Positions 1-8,244 of a DNA stretch of 64,000 bases are shown here, piece after piece (positions within the stretch are counted from its first letter, which is position 1; each line of letters opens with the position of its first letter). The notes beneath the pieces were generated by a model. That model was given only the letters and a program-made list of their open reading frames with translations, made no database searches and had not been told where the DNA came from. The stretch is from UBA8337 sp965662725 (lineage in GTDB: Bacteria; Pseudomonadota; Alphaproteobacteria; RS24). The stretch spans positions 21,125-85,124 of the forward strand of contig CBFIIT010000003.1 of the NCBI GenBank assembly GCA_965662725.1, given 5' to 3'. The translations under genes and the position numbers were made by a program.

Positions 1-589
1 TGATAAGCGAAACAAACGGCACACCCAATTGCAGGCATTTATCAGTGCAACGCGCAATCGCCTCAGACTGGCCGCGCTCTTCCGCGCCAATGCCCGGATA
101 TGCCCCGGCCGTATCAACCAAAGTAACGACGGGCAGGCCGAAACGCTCGGCCATATCCATCACCCTTATGGCTTTTCGGTAGCCTTCAGGCCGCGCCATG
201 CCGAAATTATGTTTCAAACGGGCTTGCGTATCAGAGCCCTTTTCATGTCCCAAAATCGCCACGCGCTGGCCTTGCCAGCGGCCAAGACCGGCAATGATTG
301 CATGGTCTTCCGAATACAAACGGTCGCCGGCCAAAGGGGTGAAGTCTTCAACCAGCGTTTCAATATAATCCATGCAATGCGGACGGTTTGGATGTCGCGC
401 CACTTGCGTTTTCTGCCATGGGTCGAGATTTTTATATAATTTCTTAATCTGGTCGCTGACCTTGCCTTCCAGCTTGTTGATCTCTTCGACCAAATCAACG
501 CCTTCCGAGCCGCCGACATCGCGCAATTCGCGGATTTGTCCTTCCAGCGCCGCAATCGGTTTTTCAAATTCCAAATAAGTCTGGGTCAT
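1..589 (-). CDS. accA: Acetyl-CoA carboxylase carboxyltransferase subunit alpha (partial, N-terminal part)
   Basis: AccA pairs with AccD to move the carboxyl group from carboxybiotin to acetyl-CoA, giving malonyl-CoA for fatty acid synthesis in the cytoplasm. The gene runs off the left edge, so about 196 N-terminal residues of a protein usually near 317 are visible. It begins MTQTYLEFEKPI and continues through the conserved stretches DPWQKTQVARHPNRPH, FGMARPEGYRKA and TLVDTAGAYPGIGAEERGQ, all typical of AccA. An AGGGGAAC ribosome-binding site lies just upstream of the ATG at 589. It follows xerD on the same strand with a gap of about 50 bases. Identification is secure; the C-terminus cannot be checked. 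Confidence 0.97.
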   Translation of the reverse strand, partial: MTQTYLEFEKPIAALEGQIRELRDVGGSEGVDLVEEINKLEGKVSDQIKKLYKNLDPWQKTQVARHPNRPHCMDYIETLVEDFTPLAGDRLYSEDHAIIAGLGRWQGQRVAILGHEKGSDTQARLKHNFGMARPEGYRKAIRVMDMAERFGLPVVTLVDTAGAYPGIGAEERGQSEAIARCTDKCLQLGVPFVSLI

Positions 590-641
590 TTTGTTCCCCT
601 ATCCGGTGAAATTAGGCCGCTTCTTACCAATTTGGCAAGTG

Positions 642-1562
642 TTAGGATTTATCGCTCTCAGCTTTCGATAAAGGATGGCTTTCAACCAGCAATTGCTTTT
701 TCCGCTCTTCCAATACATGCGTATAAATTTGCGTTGTCGAAATATCGGCATGCCCCAGCATTTGCTGCACGGCGCGCAAATCAGCGCCGTTTTCCACCAA
801 ATGCGTTGCAAAGGCATGCCGCACCACATGCGGCGATATGCGAGCCGGCGATAAGCCCGACTGCACTGCCAATTGTTCCAGAATTTGTGCAAAACGCTGG
901 CGGCTTAAATGGCCGGTTTTGCCGCGAGCGGGAAATAAATGACTAGCCTTATCATCAAGCACACCGCGCCAATTGACCAAAGCCTGTTTGGCCGGCTCCG
1001 ATAAGGGCACCATGCGCTCGCGCCCGCCCTTGCCGCGCACCATCAGCACCCGCGCATCGCTTTCAGCCGCGCGCGCCGGTAAACTGACCAATTCCGATAC
1101 CCGTAACCCCGTCGCATACAGTACTTCAATCAAACAAATGGCACGCAAGCGGTCATGGCGCTGTTTATCGCTATTTTGCGGCAGCGCATAAGCCGCCGCA
1201 ATCAGCCCCTCAGTTTCAGCAACCGATAATAATTTCGGTAAAGGCCGTTGCGCTTTCGGGCGGCGCAATTTATCCGCCGGATTATCTTTACGCAGCGCCT
1301 CAGCTTGCAGGAATTTGTAAAAATGTTTGATGCTGGATAAATGCCGCGCCGCTGTTGAAGCAGCCATGCCGCGCTTGTTTAAATCGCTCATATAAGCGTC
1401 CAAATCAGCGCTCTCGGCGGTCTCCAAATCGGTTTTGCGCTTGGCCAGAAAGCCCGTAAGGTTTGTTAAATCACGTTGATACGCGGCCAAAGTATGCGCA
1501 CTGGCGCCGCGCTCAGCCGCCATCATATCGAGAAATAAATCCAGCCGGTCGCCGGACTGCAT
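642..1562 (-). CDS. xerD: Tyrosine recombinase XerD
   Basis: Site-specific recombinase that, with XerC, resolves chromosome dimers at dif. The 306-residue length is normal for XerC/D. Residues 1-90 form the SAM-like core-binding domain (AAERGASAHTLAAYQRDL). The catalytic domain carries the full active-site set: Arg154 in GLRVSE, Lys178 in RGKGG, His245 and Arg248 in HVVRHAFATH, His271 in LGHAD and nucleophile Tyr280 in TQIYTH. The start ATG overlaps the stop of the large upstream gene (TGATG), so the two are translationally coupled. The choice of XerD over XerC rests on overall resemblance and its place beside accA. Nothing suggests a mobile-element integrase. Confidence 0.9.
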   Translation of the reverse strand: MQSGDRLDLFLDMMAAERGASAHTLAAYQRDLTNLTGFLAKRKTDLETAESADLDAYMSDLNKRGMAASTAARHLSSIKHFYKFLQAEALRKDNPADKLRRPKAQRPLPKLLSVAETEGLIAAAYALPQNSDKQRHDRLRAICLIEVLYATGLRVSELVSLPARAAESDARVLMVRGKGGRERMVPLSEPAKQALVNWRGVLDDKASHLFPARGKTGHLSRQRFAQILEQLAVQSGLSPARISPHVVRHAFATHLVENGADLRAVQQMLGHADISTTQIYTHVLEERKKQLLVESHPLSKAESDKS

Positions 1563-3865
1563 CAGCGCACCTCGGCCAAGCGGCGGGTCGGCAAGGCCAA
1601 GCTTTGGGGGGCCACGACACTGAGCCGCGCCGCCGCATGATATAAAATTTCTGCGCCGATTTCTTCAGCCACTGTTTCCAAACCGGCGCGGCGCAAATAA
1701 GAGAGAAGCGCGATAATATCCTGCTCGCTCATCGCATCCGCCTCGATAGCGGCATAATCAGCAATGAAGCCGAGCAATAAATCGCCGATCCATTTATTAT
1801 CGGCCAGCTTAGTGAACCGGCGGTCGGCTGTATCGGCTGCGCCTTCAAGCGCTATTGCAGCCGGTTGAAAGCTTTCCGCCACCTCAAAGCCCAACCCTTG
1901 ATAGACCGCCAATTCGCGATTTAGGTAACGCTGCAATGCTGCACCGGCGCGCTCATATTGCGCTTCAAAAGCCTGCCAATCGGCAATCGGGTGGGGCCGC
2001 GTATCCGCCGGTGCCAGATTTTCTGCATCCGGCAATGCGGCCAAGCCGTCATTGACTTGTAAGGGCTGTGTTTCCAAATCCGGAGTGTTCAAAACCGGTA
2101 TTTGCAAATCGGGCGTTTCGAGTCCGGCCAGCAAATCACCCAATGGGTCAACTGTCGGTGAATTTATCAGCCGATAAGACAGCAAACGCTCAGAGACACT
2201 TCGCAATGGCGTTTCACCCTGCACCGCCGCCGCACCGGCCGGGCCGGACAAACTTTGCGGCATAATATCAGCACCAATATCGGCACTGAGGGCGAGATAA
2301 GCGGGTAATAAAACCGCGCGGTCGCTATTTGCCAATATTGGCGCGGCCAAAGCGCCGGAAGCGGCTGCCAGCGTGTCTGTTGACGACGCTTCAAACGGTA
2401 TCGCCACCGCTTCATCCAATGCAAGGGACGGCGCATCGGCTGCGCTTGAACTGTCCAAAACATTGGCCAATGCTTTCAAGCGGTCTTCCAAAACCTCAAC
2501 CATATCCAACCACAGCCCGCGCTCTTGCGCCTCGCGCAGTGCATCAGCCAGCGCCATGGGCCGGTCTTCCGGTGACGCCATATCGACCTTTAAAAGGGCA
2601 TCAGCCAAAAACACGCCATCAGGCGCGCTTGCCAGCAATATGGTTTGCGCAAGGGGGGGCGTATTCCCCTCAGTCGCGGAAGCGCTAATCGGCGCTGATT
2701 GAAACGCCGATAAATCAGCCAGCTGGCTCATTTGTGAAAACCGTTCAGCCGACAAGCTATCCGCCCGCATCGCCAAATGCGCCGCGCCCAATTGCGTGGC
2801 TGTCGGTTGCGCATAATCTTGCGCCAGCGTCGCCATAAAATAAGGCGGCAATTTATCCAATGAGACGGAGAGACCGCGTCCGGCCAATTGCAGCAATGCC
2901 AATTGCATTGGCGTCACTTCGCTGGGCACGACCAATGGCGGCTCTTGATCGGCTTTTTTTGCCGCATCGACTTGCGCTTGCGTACCGAACACAGGCTGCG
3001 CTTGTGCCGACATTAAAAAAGCCAATTCCCGGAAAAACCGATCTTCGCCCAGCGTTTTCTCATTTAATTCGAGCGTCAATCCGGCCTTTTCAAATTCGCC
3101 GGCCCGCAATTGGCAATAAACCAAAAGCTGCATGAAAAAAGGCAATGTATCGCCATGCCCTCTGGTGCTGCGCGATGGCGGCGACATGGCACAAGCGGCG
3201 GCGCCATCCCCGCCCCCCAAATTAGCCAGTACAACCGCGCGCGCAGCATAGGCATCTTGCGCCGCGCCGCCGGTCAGAGTTTCCAATTGCAACACCGAAG
3301 CGGTGTCACCTAAAACCAAAAACCGGTTTAACCGCGCTGCATACCAGCTTGTCCCATCAACCGTGCCGACCGGCGCGGCCGTGGTGCTGCGATAAAGCGT
3401 CAGCTCCGCATCGCGTAAAGCGGCTATTTTTATCCGCTCCGGCAGGCGCGCCATTTGTCCGGTAATAAAGGCCAATCTTGCACCGCGCCATAAATCTGAG
3501 CCGAAACCGCTTTCCAGACCGATAGGCGCATCTTGCAAAGCGCCCAATTGGCCGACTTGAACGATTTCACCGGTCGAGCCGGGAGCAGCCGCAACCGCCC
3601 TTACCGCGCGTTTTGATTGCCGCGCTGCCACTCGCGGCGCCAATTTTTGAGACGCTTTCGGCGCGATAGGGGCTGCGCCCAACGCGCTTTGCATCACCGG
3701 CGGCACAATATTCAGCGGCGCGCGCATGGCGCCCGAGCGACCGCTATCATCCGGCTCAAATGCCTCTTGTGCCAATGTTTGAGGTGCCGCCAGAACCAAA
3801 ATAGCGGCCACAGGCGCGGCAACTAGCGCAGCGATAAAAAAGCAACGGGAAACAGCAAAGGTCAT
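1562..3865 (-). CDS. Large exported alanine-rich protein of unknown function
   Basis: I do not recognise a defined family. The protein is about 767 residues from the ATG at 3865, chosen because it begins directly with a signal peptide (MTFAVSRCFF, then a hydrophobic Ala/Val/Leu stretch and a likely cleavage near TLAQ-EAF); two upstream in-frame ATGs would bury it. The mature part is rich in Ala, Leu, Ser and Asp, with a low-complexity proline/alanine-containing N-terminal part (about 40-130). Around 200-340 are helical, TPR-like segments with two cysteines, followed by long acidic-alanine stretches. There are no obvious catalytic motifs. It is preceded by a 45-codon membrane-protein gene 13 bases upstream and overlaps xerD downstream. 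Similar large poorly conserved proteins are often found in this slot between xerD and aroK in related bacteria. Confidence 0.75.
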   Translation of the reverse strand: MTFAVSRCFFIAALVAAPVAAILVLAAPQTLAQEAFEPDDSGRSGAMRAPLNIVPPVMQSALGAAPIAPKASQKLAPRVAARQSKRAVRAVAAAPGSTGEIVQVGQLGALQDAPIGLESGFGSDLWRGARLAFITGQMARLPERIKIAALRDAELTLYRSTTAAPVGTVDGTSWYAARLNRFLVLGDTASVLQLETLTGGAAQDAYAARAVVLANLGGGDGAAACAMSPPSRSTRGHGDTLPFFMQLLVYCQLRAGEFEKAGLTLELNEKTLGEDRFFRELAFLMSAQAQPVFGTQAQVDAAKKADQEPPLVVPSEVTPMQLALLQLAGRGLSVSLDKLPPYFMATLAQDYAQPTATQLGAAHLAMRADSLSAERFSQMSQLADLSAFQSAPISASATEGNTPPLAQTILLASAPDGVFLADALLKVDMASPEDRPMALADALREAQERGLWLDMVEVLEDRLKALANVLDSSSAADAPSLALDEAVAIPFEASSTDTLAAASGALAAPILANSDRAVLLPAYLALSADIGADIMPQSLSGPAGAAAVQGETPLRSVSERLLSYRLINSPTVDPLGDLLAGLETPDLQIPVLNTPDLETQPLQVNDGLAALPDAENLAPADTRPHPIADWQAFEAQYERAGAALQRYLNRELAVYQGLGFEVAESFQPAAIALEGAADTADRRFTKLADNKWIGDLLLGFIADYAAIEADAMSEQDIIALLSYLRRAGLETVAEEIGAEILYHAAARLSVVAPQSLALPTRRLAEVR

Positions 3866-3878
3866 GACGCGCAATCGG

Positions 3879-4016
3879 TCAGTTTTCAAAGCGGCTATTG
3901 TCCAAAACATCAACCGCTGTTTGGCGCGGCGGTTCAACCGCGCGCGACAGGAAAATAATACCGCCAATCACCAAAGCCAGGCCAAGAACGACCAAAGCCG
4001 ATTGTTTCGATCCCAT
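3879..4016 (-). CDS. Small single-helix membrane protein (45 aa), upstream of the large exported protein
   Basis: This short ORF encodes MGSKQSALVVLGLALVIGG followed by IIFLSRAVEPPRQ and ends DVLDNSRFEN. It has one hydrophobic segment (about residues 7-24), a few charged residues after it, and a polar tail. A strong GAGGAG ribosome-binding site precedes the ATG at 4016 with good spacing. Its stop lies 13 bases before the start of the large exported protein, and the gene is divergent from aroK. Support is the ribosome-binding site, the membrane segment and the operon position; no family is recognised. It could anchor or assist export of the downstream protein, but that is inference only. Confidence 0.65.
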   Translation of the reverse strand: MGSKQSALVVLGLALVIGGIIFLSRAVEPPRQTAVDVLDNSRFEN

Positions 4017-4155
4017 GAGCGGGCTCCTCTTCTTCGATTCTTGGCTTACTATAGCATTAAGGCAGTATCGGGGCAGCCCTCGCTTATCGCCCGATATATA
4101 AGCCAGCGTCTAAACCAAGCGACTGGACTTAAACACTTAGGTGATTTACCACAAA

Positions 4156-4719
4156 ATGACCATGACCGAAATATCACCCGCCTTACGTGACAGCTTAGAG
4201 AAAACCCCAATTGTGCTGCTGGGCATGATGGGGGCCGGCAAATCGGCCTTGGGGGTAAGGCTGGCCGCTGCTCTACAAATCCCGTTTTTAGATGCGGATA
4301 GCGAAATAGAAAAAGCCGCCACAATGAGCATTGCCGATATTTTTGAAAAACACGGCGAAGCGGCATTTCGCGATGGCGAGCGACGCGTCGTTAAGCGGCT
4401 TTTGGATGATGCGCCTTTAGTGTTGGCCTTGGGCGGCGGGGCTTTCATCAATGATGAAACCCGCGCTTTGGTCAAGCAAAAAGCCTTGTCCATATGGCTT
4501 GATGTGCCGGTGGATGAGCTGGTCGTGCGGGTCAAGAAAAAGCCCGGCAAACGGCCTTTACTTATCGGCCAAGATATCGAGGCGAAGCTCAACGCGCTTA
4601 TGGCCGATCGCGGGCCGATTTATGCCGAGGCCGATTTAACGGTCAATGTCGGCGGCGGCAGTCATGAAGAAGCGATTGCCGCCTTACTGTCGGCAATGGA
4701 AAACCATCTTGGCGGGTGA
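4156..4719 (+). CDS. aroK: Shikimate kinase
   Basis: Phosphorylates shikimate at the 3-hydroxyl using ATP, the fifth step of the chorismate pathway. From the ATG at 4156 the protein is 187 residues, a normal size. It shows a Walker A motif GMMGAGKS (23-30), the Mg/shikimate-binding DAD (46-48), the substrate-binding FRDGERRV segment, a GGG loop (LALGGGAF) and the lid arginine region GKRPLL. An in-frame GTG at 4141 is possible, but the ATG sits after an AGGTGA site and starts nearer the family's usual N-terminus. It is followed 36 bases later by aroB, the standard pairing, and is divergent from the small membrane gene and xerD. Confidence 0.95.
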   Translation: MTMTEISPALRDSLEKTPIVLLGMMGAGKSALGVRLAAALQIPFLDADSEIEKAATMSIADIFEKHGEAAFRDGERRVVKRLLDDAPLVLALGGGAFINDETRALVKQKALSIWLDVPVDELVVRVKKKPGKRPLLIGQDIEAKLNALMADRGPIYAEADLTVNVGGGSHEEAIAALLSAMENHLGG

Positions 4720-4755
4720 CTGGACAAATCCGTTGCATTTCTCTAAAGGCAAATT

Positions 4756-5877
4756 ATGAGCGCAGAACAAATTGTGAAAGTCGAGCTTGGCGCACGTGCC
4801 TATGACATTGTCATTGGCGCTGATGTGCTGCCGCGCGCCGCAACATATATTGCGCCGCTTTTACCGCGCCCGAAATTGGCCATTATCAGTGACGCCAATC
4901 TCGCCGACAATCATTTGAAAACGCTTGAAGCGGCATTGACCGATGCCGGCATCAGCCATGACAGCTATATTGTGCCGGCCGGCGAGGCCAGCAAAAGCTG
5001 GTCGCAATTGGCGGCGCTAACCGATTGGCTATTGGGGCAAGAAATTGAACGTAAGGATTGCATTGTCGCTTTGGGTGGCGGTGTGGTCGGCGATTTGACC
5101 GGCTTTGCGGCGGCGATTTTGCGGCGCGGCACGCGCTTCATTCAAATCCCGACCAGCCTGTTGGCGCAAGTCGATAGCTCTATCGGCGGCAAAACGGCGA
5201 TTAATTCAGAGCGTGGCAAAAACCTCATTGGTGCGTTTCATCAACCTGATTTGGTGCTGGCTGATATGGATGTGCTGAAAACCTTGCCGCCGCGCGAAAT
5301 CGGGGCCGGCTATGCCGAAATTGTCAAATATGGCGCGCTTGGCAATCGTCCGTTTTTTGACTGGCTGGAAAAAAACGGCGAGCAAGTGGTGAAATTACAG
5401 CCCGACGCGACCGCCCATGCGGTGGCCGAAAGCTGCCGCGCCAAAGCGGCCATTGTAGCGCGCGACGAACGCGAAGCCGGCGAGCGCGCTTTGCTCAATC
5501 TCGGCCATACATTCGGCCATGCTTTTGAAGCATTGAGCGGCTATGGCGATGCGCTTTTGCATGGCGAGGCGGTGGCTTATGGCATGGTGCTGGCTTTTGC
5601 TTTTTCCAGCCAGCGCAATTTATGCCCGGCTGATGACGCGGCGCGGTTAAAAGCGCATTTGGCGGCCTGCGGCTTGCCGACCAATATGGCAGAAGTCGGC
5701 AGCGGTCACTATGCGGTTGAAAAATTAATCGCTGCCATGCGGCAAGATAAAAAAGTCGAGGCCGGCAAAATGCGATTTATTTTGGCCCGCGCCTTGGGCG
5801 ATACCTTTATTGCCGATGATGTGAGCGAAGCGGATTTGCGTCCGTTTCTATTGGCGCAGGGAGCGCAAGGCGCATGA
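4756..5877 (+). CDS. aroB: 3-dehydroquinate synthase
   Basis: Converts DAHP to 3-dehydroquinate, the second step of the shikimate pathway, using NAD and a divalent metal. The 373-residue length matches the family. Visible motifs include the NAD-binding glycine loop GGGVVGDLTGF, the substrate segment PTSLLAQVDSSIGGKT, and AINSERGKNLIGAFHQP. The metal-binding histidines are in LNLGHTFGHAFE and in LLHGEAVAYGM. The gene follows aroK and overlaps the CorC-family gene by four bases (ATGA), indicating one transcript. Conversions upstream and downstream of AroB are not encoded nearby apart from aroK. Confidence 0.97.
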   Translation: MSAEQIVKVELGARAYDIVIGADVLPRAATYIAPLLPRPKLAIISDANLADNHLKTLEAALTDAGISHDSYIVPAGEASKSWSQLAALTDWLLGQEIERKDCIVALGGGVVGDLTGFAAAILRRGTRFIQIPTSLLAQVDSSIGGKTAINSERGKNLIGAFHQPDLVLADMDVLKTLPPREIGAGYAEIVKYGALGNRPFFDWLEKNGEQVVKLQPDATAHAVAESCRAKAAIVARDEREAGERALLNLGHTFGHAFEALSGYGDALLHGEAVAYGMVLAFAFSSQRNLCPADDAARLKAHLAACGLPTNMAEVGSGHYAVEKLIAAMRQDKKVEAGKMRFILARALGDTFIADDVSEADLRPFLLAQGAQGA

Positions 5878-7145
5878 CCCTGTCTGCCGGGCTTTTATGG
5901 ACCGCCGGCCTGATTTTGCTGCTGCTTATCATTTCAGCATTTCTCTCCGGTTCGGAAACCGCGCTGACCGCGACAAGCAAAGCGCGCATGCTGCGCTTGC
6001 AACAAGAAGGCAAACGCCGCGCCCGCTGGGTAATATTTTTACTGGAGCAAAAAGAACGCCTCTTATCAGCCATTTTGCTGGGCAATAATTTGGTCAATAT
6101 TTTGGCCTCGGCTTTGGCGACACGGCTGTTTTTGGAGGCGTTTGGCGAAAGCGGCGTGCTTTATGCGACATTGGTAATGACAGTGATGGTGGTGGTGTTT
6201 GCCGAAGTGCTGCCGAAAACCTATGCGATTTTATCACCCGATGCGACCGCGCTCAGAGCAGCTGGACCTTTGCGCATATTGGTCACCATTCTGGCCCCGA
6301 TTACCCGCGTCTTAAGTTTTGTCTCCGGCACGATTTTGCGCCTTACCGGCCTGTCTAAAAATGCCGGCCTGTCTTTAGTGCCGGCGCATGAGGAAATTCG
6401 CGGCGCGATTGACCTGCATCACCAAGAAGGCGCGGTGCATAAGGGCGACCGCGATATGCTGGGCGGCATTCTCGACCTTGGCGATACGACGCTGGAAGAA
6501 ATCATGATTCACCGCTCAGCGATTTTAATGTTGGAGGCTGATTTGCCATCCGATGAAATCGTCGCCGCCGTGCTGGACAGCCCCTATACGCGCATTCCGC
6601 TTTGGCGCGAAAACCAAGAAAACATAATCGGTATTTTGCACGCCAAAGATTTATTGCGCGCGCTGGCCAATAGTCCGGTCGGCGCGATGGGTATTGATAT
6701 TGAAAATATTGCCAGCCCGCCTTGGTTTGTGCCCGAGACCACTTCTCTATCCGAGCAATTAAACGCGTTTCGGGAGCGAAAAGCGCATTTTGCCTTAGTG
6801 GTTGATGAATATGGCGCGCTGATGGGCTTGGTGACCATGGAAGATATTTTGGAAGAAATTGTCGGCTCGATTGACGATGAGCATGACCGCCCGGACACTA
6901 TGTTACGGCGTCGCCCGGGTGGCACGCTCGAGGTTTCCGGCGCGCTTTCCATTCGTGACCTCAATCGCGAAATGGGCTGGACACTGCCCGATGATGAGGC
7001 CAGTTCCATTGCCGGTCTTATCATTCATGAGGCACGCGTCATTCCTGAAATCGGACAAGTGTTTGAGTTTCACGGATTGCGCTTTCGCATTATGAGCCGA
7101 CAAAAAAACCGGCTGATGCAAATCCGCATTTCGCAAATGGATTAG
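5874..7145 (+). CDS. HlyC/CorC (CNNM-type) membrane transporter with CBS pair
   Basis: Inner-membrane protein of the CNNM/CorC family, proposed to take part in divalent cation (Mg2+/Co2+) efflux. The 423 residues comprise an N-terminal DUF21 membrane domain with about four hydrophobic segments (residues 8-30, 55-85, 95-115 and 130-155), containing SGSETALTA near the start, and a tandem CBS region (about 205-325, with YTRIPLWREN and ALVVDEYGALMGLVTMEDI). The C-terminal CorC/HlyC domain contains GGTLEVSGALSIRDLN. The ATG overlaps the aroB stop. A hairpin terminator lies directly after its stop codon. Name as haemolysin C is historical; transport substrate cannot be read from sequence. Confidence 0.9.
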   Translation: MTLSAGLLWTAGLILLLLIISAFLSGSETALTATSKARMLRLQQEGKRRARWVIFLLEQKERLLSAILLGNNLVNILASALATRLFLEAFGESGVLYATLVMTVMVVVFAEVLPKTYAILSPDATALRAAGPLRILVTILAPITRVLSFVSGTILRLTGLSKNAGLSLVPAHEEIRGAIDLHHQEGAVHKGDRDMLGGILDLGDTTLEEIMIHRSAILMLEADLPSDEIVAAVLDSPYTRIPLWRENQENIIGILHAKDLLRALANSPVGAMGIDIENIASPPWFVPETTSLSEQLNAFRERKAHFALVVDEYGALMGLVTMEDILEEIVGSIDDEHDRPDTMLRRRPGGTLEVSGALSIRDLNREMGWTLPDDEASSIAGLIIHEARVIPEIGQVFEFHGLRFRIMSRQKNRLMQIRISQMD

Positions 7146-7147
7146 CG

Positions 7148-7166
7148 CCGCCTTTAGGCGGTTTTT
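7148..7166 (+). terminator. Rho-independent terminator of the aroK-aroB-CorC operon
   Basis: A CCGCC-TTTA-GGCGG hairpin followed directly by five T residues lies three bases after the CorC-gene stop codon. It overlaps the last codons of the convergent bolA gene. T residues follow only on the plus strand, so it should act on the aro operon and not on bolA. Confidence 0.75.
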
Positions 7167-7438
7167 GCCGCTTCGCTTGGTGATTTCAGTTTCAGTGCCA
7201 AAGCATGAACCGGCCCGTCCAACTCATCGGCCAAAAGCGCCAAAACGCCTCGCTGTCTTTCAAGCCGGCCGATATTTTCAAATGCCGCCGCCACCATATA
7301 AACGCGAAAATGTGTCTCTCCGCCGGGCGCCGCGCCGCTATGACCTTCATGCAAATGCGATTCATCGGTAATCACCAATTCATCCGGCATATAGGTATCT
7401 GTCAGTTTTTGTTCTATAATCTGATTAATTTTACTCAT
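7154..7438 (-). CDS. BolA family protein
   Basis: BolA-like protein of about 94 residues from the ATG at 7438 (MSKINQIIEQKL), preceded by an AGAAGG ribosome-binding site. BolA proteins partner with monothiol glutaredoxins through shared iron-sulfur ligation and some bind DNA. The family signature is visible: ESHLHEGHSG with candidate ligand histidines, THFRVYMVA, and the helix-turn-helix-like R-x-x-R-x-x-G-V-L-A-L-L segment. Longer upstream in-frame starts lie in the promoter region and antisense to the next gene. It is divergent from the J-domain gene, an arrangement common in Alphaproteobacteria. Confidence 0.92.
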   Translation of the reverse strand: MSKINQIIEQKLTDTYMPDELVITDESHLHEGHSGAAPGGETHFRVYMVAAAFENIGRLERQRGVLALLADELDGPVHALALKLKSPSEAAKTA

Positions 7439-7593
7439 GGCGATCGGGCCTTCTTTCATGTGACATGATGGCATGACGGTGCGGTTTGCGTTTGCGGCCA
7501 TATGACATATATCGCGTAACAAAGAGAGGCGCGAGTGTCTTGGCCGAACTATTTTTAACCCCTTCTGCACAGGCAGAAACTGCAGGTCTTTTG

Positions 7594-8187
7594 ATGAATT
7601 TAAATTCAAAATATTTCGATATGATCCGCACGACGCGCGAAGAAAAGCGCGCGCAAATGGTTAAAGACGGATCGCGCTGCGATTGGCCGGATTGTTTGAA
7701 ATCGGGTGATTATCCGGCCCCTGCCGGTCCACAATCCAATGAGCGGCGCAATTTTTGCTATGACCATGTGCGCGAATATAATCGCAGCTATAATTATTTC
7801 GAAGGCATGTCACAGGACGAAGCTGAGAGCTTTCGCCGCGCCGCGCAAACCGGCCATCGCCCGACCTGGTCAATGGGCACAAGACGGGCGCGCGGCAGCA
7901 AGGTAGAAGATTGGCAGTTTCAGGACCCGCTGGAAATTATGGGCGAAGCCGGTCTGAAAGACGCGACGCCGGCCGGCAAGGCCAGCAAAGCCAGCTCCGG
8001 CCAAAAACGCGCCTTGGAAGTGATGGAATTGCCCGATACGGCGAGCGCCGATGATGTGCGCAAAAAGTTTAAAATATTGGTCAAACAATATCATCCTGAC
8101 GCCAATGGCGGCGATCGCTCTTTTGAGGACAAACTGCAAAGCGTCATTCAAGCGCATGATTATTTGAAGGCTTCCGGCTTTTGTTAG
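7594..8187 (+). CDS. J-domain (DnaJ-like) protein with N-terminal Cys/His cluster
   Basis: A co-chaperone-like protein with its J-domain at the C-terminus instead of the N-terminus. Starting from ATG 7594 it is 197 residues. The J-domain (about 138-197) contains ALEVMELPDTASADDVRKKF and the diagnostic HPD (167-169) that stimulates DnaK-type ATPases. Residues 29-58 contain Cys29-x4-Cys34 and Cys55-x2-His58, spaced like a small zinc-binding site. Between them lies a Ser/Lys/Ala linker. ATG at 7621 (MIRTTREE) is an alternative start. Position opposite bolA is typical of Alphaproteobacteria. Client and partner Hsp70 are unknown. Confidence 0.85.
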   Translation: MNLNSKYFDMIRTTREEKRAQMVKDGSRCDWPDCLKSGDYPAPAGPQSNERRNFCYDHVREYNRSYNYFEGMSQDEAESFRRAAQTGHRPTWSMGTRRARGSKVEDWQFQDPLEIMGEAGLKDATPAGKASKASSGQKRALEVMELPDTASADDVRKKFKILVKQYHPDANGGDRSFEDKLQSVIQAHDYLKASGFC

Positions 8188-8244
8188 TCGCTGCTTTCTG
8201 CTAACCCTACCCCCTGCAAACAGAATAATTTTCGGAGAATATCA

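Noticed and set aside
642..1562. Tyrosine recombinase as an integrase of a mobile element
   Set aside because: Its length, motifs and place between accA and the aro region fit chromosomal XerD; there is no attachment site, excisionase or cargo.
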